From CAYWRO01 sp964460345 (GTDB lineage: Bacteria > Planctomycetota > Phycisphaerae > Phycisphaerales > UBA1924): a stretch of DNA of 14,826 nt. The number at the start of each line of letters is the position of its first letter. The first letter of the stretch is position 1. This document shows, in pieces, positions 1 to 6,081 of this stretch. Location of the stretch: positions 1-14,826 of the forward strand of contig CAYWRO010000083.1 of the NCBI GenBank assembly GCA_964460345.1. Direction: 5' to 3'. Under the pieces are notes generated by a model that was given only the letters and a program-made list of their open reading frames with translations, had not been told where the DNA came from and made no database searches. The translations under genes were made by a program, and so were the position numbers.

Positions 1-7
1 CGGTGGA

Positions 8-35
8 GGGGTTGGGGGGGTGGGGGGTGGGGGGG
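8..35 (+). other. G-quadruplex-like G-run tract
   Basis: Four G runs of 4, 7, 6 and 7 bases (8-11, 14-20, 22-27, 29-35) are separated by one or two T residues. This fits the usual G3+N1-7 quadruplex pattern. No gene is visible around it, and the tract abuts the palindrome at 39-66. Folding in vivo is inference. Confidence 0.5.
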
Positions 36-38
36 TGC

Positions 39-66
39 CACGGCTTGTCCCGAAGGGCAAGCCGTG
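39..66. repeat. REP-like palindrome with CACGGCTTG arms
   Basis: CACGGCTTG at 39-47 pairs perfectly with CAAGCCGTG at 58-66. After an unpaired T48, CCC (49-51) pairs with GGG (55-57) around a GAA loop. This gives a long imperfect hairpin with no T tract after it, so it looks more like a dispersed extragenic palindrome than an intrinsic terminator. Similar palindromes are, from memory, common in planctomycete genomes; the copy number here cannot be judged from one window. Confidence 0.55.
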
Positions 67-134
67 CCTGGGCGCACGGCCGCGCCGATCGCCCATCTGC
101 CCGGATTCGGGGGGCCGCCGGGCGTGCTGTGGCT

Positions 135-365
135 CCACGGAGCCGCGCGGTGGGGCCACGGAGCCGCGCGGTGGGGCCACGGAGTCGCTCGATGGAGCCA
201 CGGCGCTGCGCGGTGGAGCCACGGAGTCGCTCGATGGAGCCACGGCGCTGCGCGGTGGAGCCACGGAGCCGCGCGGTGGAGCCACGGCGCTGCGCTGTGG
301 AGCCACGGCGCGGCGCAATGGAGCCACGGAGTCGCGCGGTGGAGCCACGGCGCTGCGCCGTGGCT
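135..365. repeat. 21-bp tandem repeat (minisatellite), 11 units
   Basis: Eleven contiguous 21-bp units begin with CCACGG at 135, 156, 177 and so on to 345, without interruption. Units mostly alternate between one type (CCACGGAG...) and another (CCACGGCGCTGCG...). Units 3-4 (177-218) and 5-6 (219-260) are identical 42-bp blocks, so a dimer seems to have been duplicated. The unit length is a multiple of three and all three plus-strand frames stay open, giving heptapeptide repeats such as HGAARWS or EPRSRAV. No start signal or domain supports translation, so I treat it as non-coding repeat DNA. Confidence 0.85.
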
Positions 366-384
366 GGTCCGCGCGTGGTTATTG

Positions 385-419
385 CCCGATTGAGCCCCTG
401 AAAGGCCGCCTCAATTGGG
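385..419. other. Dyad / hairpin, 10-bp arms
   Basis: CCCGATTGAG (385-394) is the reverse complement of CTCAATTGGG (410-419) except for one position, which would be a G-U pair in RNA. The loop is 15 nt. There is no T run on either side, so an intrinsic terminator is unlikely. It could be an operator, or a structured leader of a transcript reading toward the prepilin gene. Confidence 0.35.
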
Positions 420-587
420 GAGATGCCCCCCCCCGGATTCGCCGGCTGCCCACCTTCCACTCGCCCCCCGCCTCCTCCGGCCCGGCGGCCGCGGCGTTTC
501 TTCGCCGCCGTCCGCTGCAACTCGGCCCCGAATCAATCCGAATAAAGAGAACGGGCCTCGCGATCGGATGACGGGGAAGGAAGGCGA

Positions 588-611
588 GGGGAGGGGGAAA
601 GGGAGGAGGGG
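588..611 (+). other. G-quadruplex motif upstream of prepilin gene
   Basis: G runs at 588-591, 593-597, 601-603 and 608-611 are separated by loops of 1 to 4 bases inside a purine-rich tract (573-613) broken only by C585. It lies about 80 bp upstream of the start codon at 689. A role in transcription is inference. Confidence 0.45.
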
Positions 612-688
612 AGCGTGGCCCCGGTTTGGTTTCTTTACCCGGCGCGCTCTGCGCCGCGGATGTGTCCTCAGCACCCGGAGACTCTGGC

Positions 689-1681
689 ATGGCGCCCCGC
701 CCCCGCCCCACCCGCCCCCCCCGCCGTGCGTTCACACTCATCGAGTTGCTCGTCGTCATCGCCATCATCGCGCTGCTCGTGAGCATCCTCCTGCCCGCCC
801 TCGCCTCCGCGCAGAAGGCCGCGCGCAGCACCATGGGCATCGCCAACCTGCGCAGCACCGGGCAGATGGTGCATGTCTACGCGAGCGACTTCAACGACGC
901 CCTGATCAACCCCTGGCACCCCAGCAACGCGGCCCTCGGCGTGACGTGGTCGTGGTACTTCGAGCCGCACGGCCACAACATCGGCGGTGAGCCGGGCGTC
1001 GGCTGGTACTTCGGCGACCCGACGCGCTCCACCGAGCCCTTCGGCGTCTTCTGGGCGAGCCTCGTCGCCAACGATTACAACCGCGGCGACACCTCCGCCG
1101 ACTTCATCATCTCCCCCGCCGATGTGTGGACCCGCGAAAGCGAGCGCCGCTTCATCGCCGCCGCGGGCGGGCAGCACACCAACGCCATGTTCCCCGGCTC
1201 TTTCTACTATTCGCCCACCATGTGGTTCAAGGCCGAGCGCTACGCCGGCACCGCCGCCGCGCCCGTGAATGACAGCGTCAACTCGGCACGGCTCCACTGG
1301 CGCCGCAACCTCCTCAGCGACGTCACGCACCCGGCGGCGAAGGTCATGGTGTGGGAACGCATGGACTTCCGCCAGGAGACACGCCTCGACCGCACCAACC
1401 GGCCCGAGGCCTACCCGCCGCAGTGGAACAATCCCGCCGCCAGCGTCCACGCCATGACCGCCGACGGCAGCGTCGTCAAGAGCAAGACCGCCGAACTCGT
1501 CGAACTGGCCAACTCGACGGAAGCGGCCGTCCGCGACGTCTACCGCCCGAGCGGCACCTTCGACATCCGCGCCAGCGCCATGAGGGACTGGGAACTCACC
1601 GAAGACGGCTTCGAACTCAACCGCGCCGGCTTCTTCTGGTCCACACGCCACGGCATCCGCGGCCGCGACCTGCCGCGCTGA
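689..1681 (+). CDS. Prepilin-type N-terminal cleavage/methylation protein (pseudopilin-like)
   Basis: A 330-residue protein of the type IV pilin / type II secretion pseudopilin class common in planctomycetes. A short basic, proline-rich leader (residues 1-14) ends in Ala14, followed by the mature start FTLIELLVVIAIIALL at 15-30, with the conserved Glu at mature position 5 (E19). Prepilin peptidase would cut before F15 at the inner membrane and methylate it. The remainder is a soluble domain with an H-x(n)-ADGSV element near residue 257, like the HxxGxNxxFxDGSV motif of DUF1559-type proteins. I chose ATG 689 because GGAG lies 8 nt upstream and it gives a short leader; an upstream TTG (626) would add 21 unlikely residues. 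The pre-cleavage residue is Ala where Gly is usual. The specific role is unknown: surface filament, secretion pseudopilin or another processed surface protein. Confidence 0.85.
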   Translation: MAPRPRPTRPPRRAFTLIELLVVIAIIALLVSILLPALASAQKAARSTMGIANLRSTGQMVHVYASDFNDALINPWHPSNAALGVTWSWYFEPHGHNIGGEPGVGWYFGDPTRSTEPFGVFWASLVANDYNRGDTSADFIISPADVWTRESERRFIAAAGGQHTNAMFPGSFYYSPTMWFKAERYAGTAAAPVNDSVNSARLHWRRNLLSDVTHPAAKVMVWERMDFRQETRLDRTNRPEAYPPQWNNPAASVHAMTADGSVVKSKTAELVELANSTEAAVRDVYRPSGTFDIRASAMRDWELTEDGFELNRAGFFWSTRHGIRGRDLPR

Positions 1682-1701
1682 CCCGCGCACACTGAACGCA
1701 C

Positions 1702-1929
1702 ATGAAGAGCAAACGCGATCGCATTCTCGCCGTCATCGCCGCCGCGGCCGTCCTCCTGGCGGTCGTCATCGTCTGGCGCACGCTCACCACGCGCACGCCG
1801 CCCGCCGCCGTCGACCAGGACGTGCTCGAGGCCGACCGGCAGATGAACGAGCAAATGCAGCAGCAGGCCCCGCCGGAGCCGCAGAACGTCCCCGAGCCGC
1901 CGCGGAGCCGCACGCCCGGCGGGCTGTAG
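1702..1929 (+). CDS. Small single-pass membrane protein, unknown function
   Basis: A 75-residue protein starting 20 bp after the prepilin stop codon, probably co-transcribed. A basic N-terminus (MKSKRDR) precedes one hydrophobic helix at about residues 8-25. Then comes a short, polar, Gln/Glu/Pro-rich tail, including a QMNEQMQQQ stretch around residue 50. With the basic residues first, the tail should lie outside the cytoplasm. No Shine-Dalgarno sequence is visible. I recognise no family; the tight spacing and a position between two prepilin genes suggest a helper in the same process, but that is inference. Confidence 0.6.
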   Translation: MKSKRDRILAVIAAAAVLLAVVIVWRTLTTRTPPAAVDQDVLEADRQMNEQMQQQAPPEPQNVPEPPRSRTPGGL

Positions 1930-2098
1930 GCCGACCTACGCCTCCATCCCCACACCGGCGATTTTGTTCGGTGGACGCCGCTCCCGTCCCGATGTAGACT
2001 ACAAGCAAGGCGGGCTTCACCCCGCCACTCGTGGTTCGGGTCTGCAGTCCGGGTTCTCCGGGCTGACAAGCGAGTCGGACATCTCGTGGAGGTTCCCC

Positions 2099-2971
2099 AT
2101 GCCGCTTCGTCGCTCTGCGCTCAAGGCGTTCACGTTGATCGAGTTGCTCGTTGTCATTGCGATCATCGCGCTGCTCATCGCGATTCTCCTGCCCGCCCTG
2201 GGCCAGGCGCGGAAGCTGGCCTGGCGCGCCGTCTCGCTCAGCAACATGCAGCAGCTCAACATCGCCTCGGCCGGCTACCGCGACGACAACAAGGGCTTCA
2301 TGCCCGTGACGCTCTCGACTGCCTTCGGTCGCACCAACTCCGTCGGATGGTGCACGTGGAGCTTCGGCGGCAATGACCCCGACCCCTACTGGTTTGCCTA
2401 TCCGTACGCCGACATTATCGCCGCGGACCGGCAGTTGAACCCCTACGTCTACCCGGACGCGGACTTCTACGCCCCGCCCCTCCCGCATCGGATGCGGGGG
2501 AACGACCCGAATCGCAAGTCCATCAAGATGGAGGTCTTCAAAGATCCATCGGACAAGGTCAGCTATCAACGACCGGAACACCGCGTGAATGGCGTACCGG
2601 GCGTCTCGAGCTATGAGGACGTTGGAACCAGTTACCACTTCAACGTCAAGTGGTTCTACCAGCTCTACCCCAACGAACTCGACTTCGTTCCCGCGTTCAA
2701 CCACGGTACAGCTCGGTTGCGCGTTGCCGATTCTTTCAACCCGGCACTCTTCGTCTGGGCCCACGACCAAACGCCCGACAAGGTGGTGCTGGACAACAAT
2801 CCCGCGTTCCGTTTCGAGAACGGCTACGGCGACATCAACAAGGGCGTGATGGCCTTCCTCGATGGCCACGTCGCCTACCTGCCCGTCATTCCCGGTGACA
2901 ACGAAGCAGCGTACAAGAACTCGCGCTACCACCTCGTCTTCGAAGACCTTCAGGTGCCGAACATCAACTGA
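2099..2971 (+). CDS. Prepilin-type N-terminal cleavage/methylation protein (second copy)
   Basis: A 290-residue pseudopilin-like protein. A 10-residue basic leader ends in Ala10, and the mature N-terminus FTLIELLVVIAIIALL (11-26) matches the upstream prepilin exactly over these 16 residues. The rest diverges, so the two are paralogues with different exposed domains. A C-terminal GVMAFLDGHVAYLPV element (about residues 250-264) matches the DG[SH]V motif seen in DUF1559-like planctomycete proteins. ATG 2099 is preferred because GGAGG (2088-2092) lies 6 nt upstream; a longer TTG reading from 1964 adds residues with no leader character. A hairpin GGCGGG/CCCGCC at 2009-2026 lies between this gene and the small upstream gene. 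The substrate or structure it serves is not evident. Confidence 0.85.
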   Translation: MPLRRSALKAFTLIELLVVIAIIALLIAILLPALGQARKLAWRAVSLSNMQQLNIASAGYRDDNKGFMPVTLSTAFGRTNSVGWCTWSFGGNDPDPYWFAYPYADIIAADRQLNPYVYPDADFYAPPLPHRMRGNDPNRKSIKMEVFKDPSDKVSYQRPEHRVNGVPGVSSYEDVGTSYHFNVKWFYQLYPNELDFVPAFNHGTARLRVADSFNPALFVWAHDQTPDKVVLDNNPAFRFENGYGDINKGVMAFLDGHVAYLPVIPGDNEAAYKNSRYHLVFEDLQVPNIN

Positions 2972-3017
2972 GTTCGGCCGCACCGGATCGCACGATACGC
3001 CAAGCGGCATCCTTCGC

Positions 3018-3023
3018 TATCAT
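3018..3023 (+). promoter_or_regulatory. Candidate -10 element TATCAT for trkA-trkH
   Basis: TATCAT matches TATAAT at five of six positions and lies about 70 nt upstream of the trkA start, after the second prepilin stop. No good -35 hexamer is seen at the usual spacing. A small hairpin (CGGCG-GAAG-CGCCG, 3046-3059) would fall in the leader. Similar TATNNT hexamers precede several other genes in this window. Confidence 0.3.
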
Positions 3024-3093
3024 TCCGCCCCCTGCGGTCGGTGCGCGGCGGAAGCGCCGTTGCGTTCCTGCCGATCGCGTTGCGAGGGCGTGA

Positions 3094-4446
3094 ATGCGCA
3101 TCATCATCTGCGGAGCCGGGCACGTCGGGGGGCACGCCGCGGAGGTGCTCAGCGCCGCCCGCCACAGCATCACGCTGATCGACCACAACCCGGATCGGCT
3201 TCGCGCGATCGGTGACTACCTCGACGTCGCAACGCTGCTGGGCAACTGCGCTGAGGCAAGGGTCCTTCTCGATGCAGGCGCCGCCAGGGCCGACATGGTC
3301 GTCGCCGCGACCCAGAGCGACGAAATCAACCTTTTGACCGCCTCCATCGCCCGCGGGCTCGGCGCCGGCAAGACCGTCGCACGCATTCATCACGGGGAGT
3401 ACTACCAGCAGGGGTTGGAGGGCGGCTTCAGTTACGAGAAGCACTTCGGCATCGACCGCCTCATCTGCCCCGAGTACGCCACCGCCGAGTCGATTGCGCA
3501 CGTCCTGCGCAATCCCGCCGCCATCGCCATCGAGAGCTTCGCTCGCTGGCGCATTGAGATGCAGGAGTTTCATGTCGATGCCAAAGCCCCTGCCGTCGGC
3601 CGCTCTCTCGACGCGCTCTCCTTCCCGAGCGGTGCGCGCCTCACGGCCGTCTCACGGAATGGCGACGTCTTCCGCCCGACCGGCGCGACGATCATTCAGT
3701 CCGGCGACGGCGTCGTCCTTCTCGGCGAGCACAAGGCCATGGAGCGCGCCATCAAGCTCTTTGGAAAGCCGAAGCTCGACCGCCGCACCGTCGTCGTCAT
3801 GGGCGGCACGCCGATGGCCGAGTGGTTCTGCCGCGCTCTGCGCGACCGCGCCTTTTCGATCCGCCTCTTTGAACCCGATCGCGCCCGCGCCGAGCAGCTT
3901 GCCGAACGCCTGGACTGGGTGACCGTCGTCAACGCCGATCCCACGACCGAGGCGACCTTTCAGGAGGAGTACCTCGCGAAGGCCGACGTCTTCATCGCCC
4001 TCACCAACGATGATGAGACCAACATTCTCGGCGGCGCGTGGGCCAAGAGCAAGGGCGTGGCCAGGGCCATCGCCGTCGTCCAACGCCCGGTCTACCTGCA
4101 CCTGCTCTCCCACGTCGGCATCGATCTGGCCTTCAGCCCGCGCGTCACCGCCGCGCGTGACATCGGAGCCATGCTTGATGATCGCCCCCTCCTGCGGCTG
4201 ACCTCTCTCGCCCGCGGCGTCCTCGATGTCTTCCGCGTCCAGGTCGCCGCCGATGCCCCCGTCACCGCCGCGCCCCTCAAAGATGTCGCGGGCCTCACAC
4301 CCGACTGGCTCGTCGCGGCGGTCCAGCATTGCAACGACACTTTCGTCCCGGACGGCCACACGGTCATCCAGTCCGGCGACGTCGCTCTCGTCGTCGGACC
4401 GCGCGGCCGTGAGCCCGACCTGAGGACGATCTTCGGCCTCGCGTAA
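3094..4446 (+). CDS. trkA: Trk potassium uptake regulatory subunit TrkA
   Basis: A 450-residue cytoplasmic NAD-binding regulator of the Trk/Ktr potassium channel, the usual length for tandem-RCK TrkA. Order: RCK_N 1 (about 1-120) with an intact dinucleotide motif (G7, G9, G12 in GAGHVGG) and acidic D30 at the end of strand 2; RCK_C 1 (about 140-225, ending IIQSGDGVVLLG); RCK_N 2 (about 230-350); RCK_C 2 (about 365-450, with VIQSGDVALVVG). In the second Rossmann unit the glycine motif is GGTPMA, so the third glycine is replaced by Ala242; E260 is retained. ATG 3094 has GAGG 6 nt upstream. trkH follows 22 bp downstream, so the pair is an operon. TrkA forms a ring under TrkH and gates potassium flux in response to nucleotides (family knowledge). 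Confidence 0.93.
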   Translation: MRIIICGAGHVGGHAAEVLSAARHSITLIDHNPDRLRAIGDYLDVATLLGNCAEARVLLDAGAARADMVVAATQSDEINLLTASIARGLGAGKTVARIHHGEYYQQGLEGGFSYEKHFGIDRLICPEYATAESIAHVLRNPAAIAIESFARWRIEMQEFHVDAKAPAVGRSLDALSFPSGARLTAVSRNGDVFRPTGATIIQSGDGVVLLGEHKAMERAIKLFGKPKLDRRTVVVMGGTPMAEWFCRALRDRAFSIRLFEPDRARAEQLAERLDWVTVVNADPTTEATFQEEYLAKADVFIALTNDDETNILGGAWAKSKGVARAIAVVQRPVYLHLLSHVGIDLAFSPRVTAARDIGAMLDDRPLLRLTSLARGVLDVFRVQVAADAPVTAAPLKDVAGLTPDWLVAAVQHCNDTFVPDGHTVIQSGDVALVVGPRGREPDLRTIFGLA

Positions 4447-4468
4447 CGACGCGGCAGCCTTTCACTCC

Positions 4469-6025
4469 ATGAACTACAACTTCGTCCTCAACCAGCTCGG
4501 GCTCCTCCTGCTCATCCTCGCCGCGCTTGTCGCCGTCGTGGGCGCAGGGGACATCGCCGCGTATGTCGCCGGCGTGGAGCGCGAGGGCGCCGCCGCCGCG
4601 GCGTTCACGATCACCGCCGCCGTCGGCCTCACCGTCGGTGGCGCCGCCTGGCGATTTACCCGGGGCAAGGCCGGCACGCTCGAAAGGCGCGAGGCTCTCC
4701 TGCTCGTCGCCCTTTCCTGGATTGTCGGCGCGGCGCTGGCGGCCATGCCGTACTGCATCTGGGCCAATCTGATCGCCGAACCCAACGCGGCCGCGGTCTT
4801 CCGCTCACCAATCAACGCGTACTTTGAATCGATGAGCGGCCTGACCACGACCGGCGCCACCGTATTGACGCAGATCGACGCGATGCCGAGGTCGCTCCTG
4901 TTCTGGCGCGCGCTGACGCACTGGGTCGGAGGGCTGGGGATCATTCTTCTCTTTGTCGCCGTCCTTCCATCGCTCGGCGCCGGAGGCCGCCGTCTCTTCC
5001 GCGTCGAAGCGGCCGGGCCGGCGCCGGAGGGCGTCAGCCCGCAGATCCGTCAGACCGCGCGCATTCTGTGGCTGATCTATCTCGGTCTCACAGTCGTCCT
5101 CACCGTCGCCCTGCTGCTGGCTGGAATGAACCTCTTCGATGCGATCACCCACGCCTTCTCCACCCTCGGCACCGGCGGCTTTTCCAACTACGACGCCAGC
5201 GCGGGACACTTCGACTCCCCGCTCATCCACTGGATCCTCATCGTTTTCATGATCCTCGCCAGCGCCAACTTCGGCCTCTACCACCAGCTTATCCGCCGCC
5301 GCTGGAGCGTCCTGCGCACCGATCCCGAGTTCAAGCTCTATCTTGCCATAATCGCCGCGGCGGGTGCGGTTGTCACCGCCCTGCTCGTGACGCGACCAAT
5401 CATCACCACCACGGGGGAGGAACTCGCGCCGGGGTTCTTCGCCGCGCTGCGTCACGGCGTGTTTCAAACCGTCTCCATCCAGACCACCACCGGCTTCTGC
5501 ACGGCGAACTTCGACCTGTGGCCGATTCTCGCCCAGGGCGTCATTGTCATGCTCATGTTTATCGGCGGCTGCGCCGGGTCGACGGCGGGCGGCATCAAGG
5601 TAATCCGGGTCTGGATCGCCTTCCGTGTCATGCTCGCCGAGGTCGAGCGCATCTTTCGTCCCAACGTGGTCCGCCCGGTGCGGATCGGCGGCGTCACGGT
5701 TGATGCAGACCTCAAGCTCTCGACCTTTGCCTACATCCTCGGCATCATCATCCTCTGGGTGGCCGGGACGGCCGCGATCATCGTCTTCGAGGGGCTCTTC
5801 GGCGCTCCGCAGCACCCCATCGACTTTGCTACGGCGTCCACATCCAGCATCGCCTGTCTCTCTACGATCGGGCCAGGTCTCAGTCGAGTCGGCGCGGTGG
5901 AGACCTACGCGTGGCTGTCCGCACCGAGCAAAGTCATCCTGACGCTGTTGATGCTCCTGGGGCGCCTTGAGGTTTTTGCCATTCTCGTTCTGCTCTCGCC
6001 ACGGTTCTGGCGCGAAAGCTACTGA
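4469..6025 (+). CDS. trkH: Trk potassium uptake channel subunit TrkH
   Basis: A 518-residue polytopic inner-membrane potassium channel/transporter subunit, partner of the TrkA encoded 22 bp upstream. The four pore loops with selectivity-filter glycines are visible: TTTGAT (126-131, G129), STLGTGG (231-237, G234), TTTGF (339-343, G342) and STIGPG (465-470, G468). The conserved GGCAGSTAGGIK loop (367-378), which forms the intramembrane gate in TrkH/KtrB structures, is intact. Hydrophobic segments fill most of the chain, with the first at about residues 8-34. Length and motifs fit TrkH better than the shorter KtrB. No Shine-Dalgarno sequence is evident at ATG 4469, which fits translation coupled to trkA. 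Nothing is truncated. Confidence 0.93.
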   Translation: MNYNFVLNQLGLLLLILAALVAVVGAGDIAAYVAGVEREGAAAAAFTITAAVGLTVGGAAWRFTRGKAGTLERREALLLVALSWIVGAALAAMPYCIWANLIAEPNAAAVFRSPINAYFESMSGLTTTGATVLTQIDAMPRSLLFWRALTHWVGGLGIILLFVAVLPSLGAGGRRLFRVEAAGPAPEGVSPQIRQTARILWLIYLGLTVVLTVALLLAGMNLFDAITHAFSTLGTGGFSNYDASAGHFDSPLIHWILIVFMILASANFGLYHQLIRRRWSVLRTDPEFKLYLAIIAAAGAVVTALLVTRPIITTTGEELAPGFFAALRHGVFQTVSIQTTTGFCTANFDLWPILAQGVIVMLMFIGGCAGSTAGGIKVIRVWIAFRVMLAEVERIFRPNVVRPVRIGGVTVDADLKLSTFAYILGIIILWVAGTAAIIVFEGLFGAPQHPIDFATASTSSIACLSTIGPGLSRVGAVETYAWLSAPSKVILTLLMLLGRLEVFAILVLLSPRFWRESY

Positions 6026-6081
6026 CAAGCGCACTCTTCACTGTGCACCCTCCACTCCGCCTCCCCTTCCTATCCTCCTGA

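Larger units (their letters stand above)
366..688. other. Non-coding region upstream of the first prepilin gene
   Basis: No convincing gene is seen in these 323 bases. They hold a dyad (385-419), a run of nine C (426-434), a short A-rich stretch near 533-552, a purine-rich G-quadruplex motif (588-611), and a 16-mer (630-645) repeated upstream of lemA. Open frames cross the region, but their peptides are low-complexity Pro/Arg-rich strings without recognisable domains. Confidence 0.5.

Noticed and set aside
135..365. CRISPR-like array
   Set aside because: Units are contiguous with no unique spacers, and no cas genes are present.
3..571. Three overlapping plus-strand open frames across the minisatellite
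   Set aside because: All three frames are open only because the 21-bp unit is a multiple of three and lacks stops; there is no start signal, domain or preferred frame.
626..688. Upstream TTG start for the first prepilin
   Set aside because: It adds 21 residues that do not look like a prepilin leader; ATG 689 has GGAG at good spacing.
2009..2026. GGCGGG/CCCGCC hairpin as a terminator of the small membrane-protein gene
   Set aside because: It lies 80 bp past the stop with a 6-bp stem and no T tract; too weak to call as a terminator.
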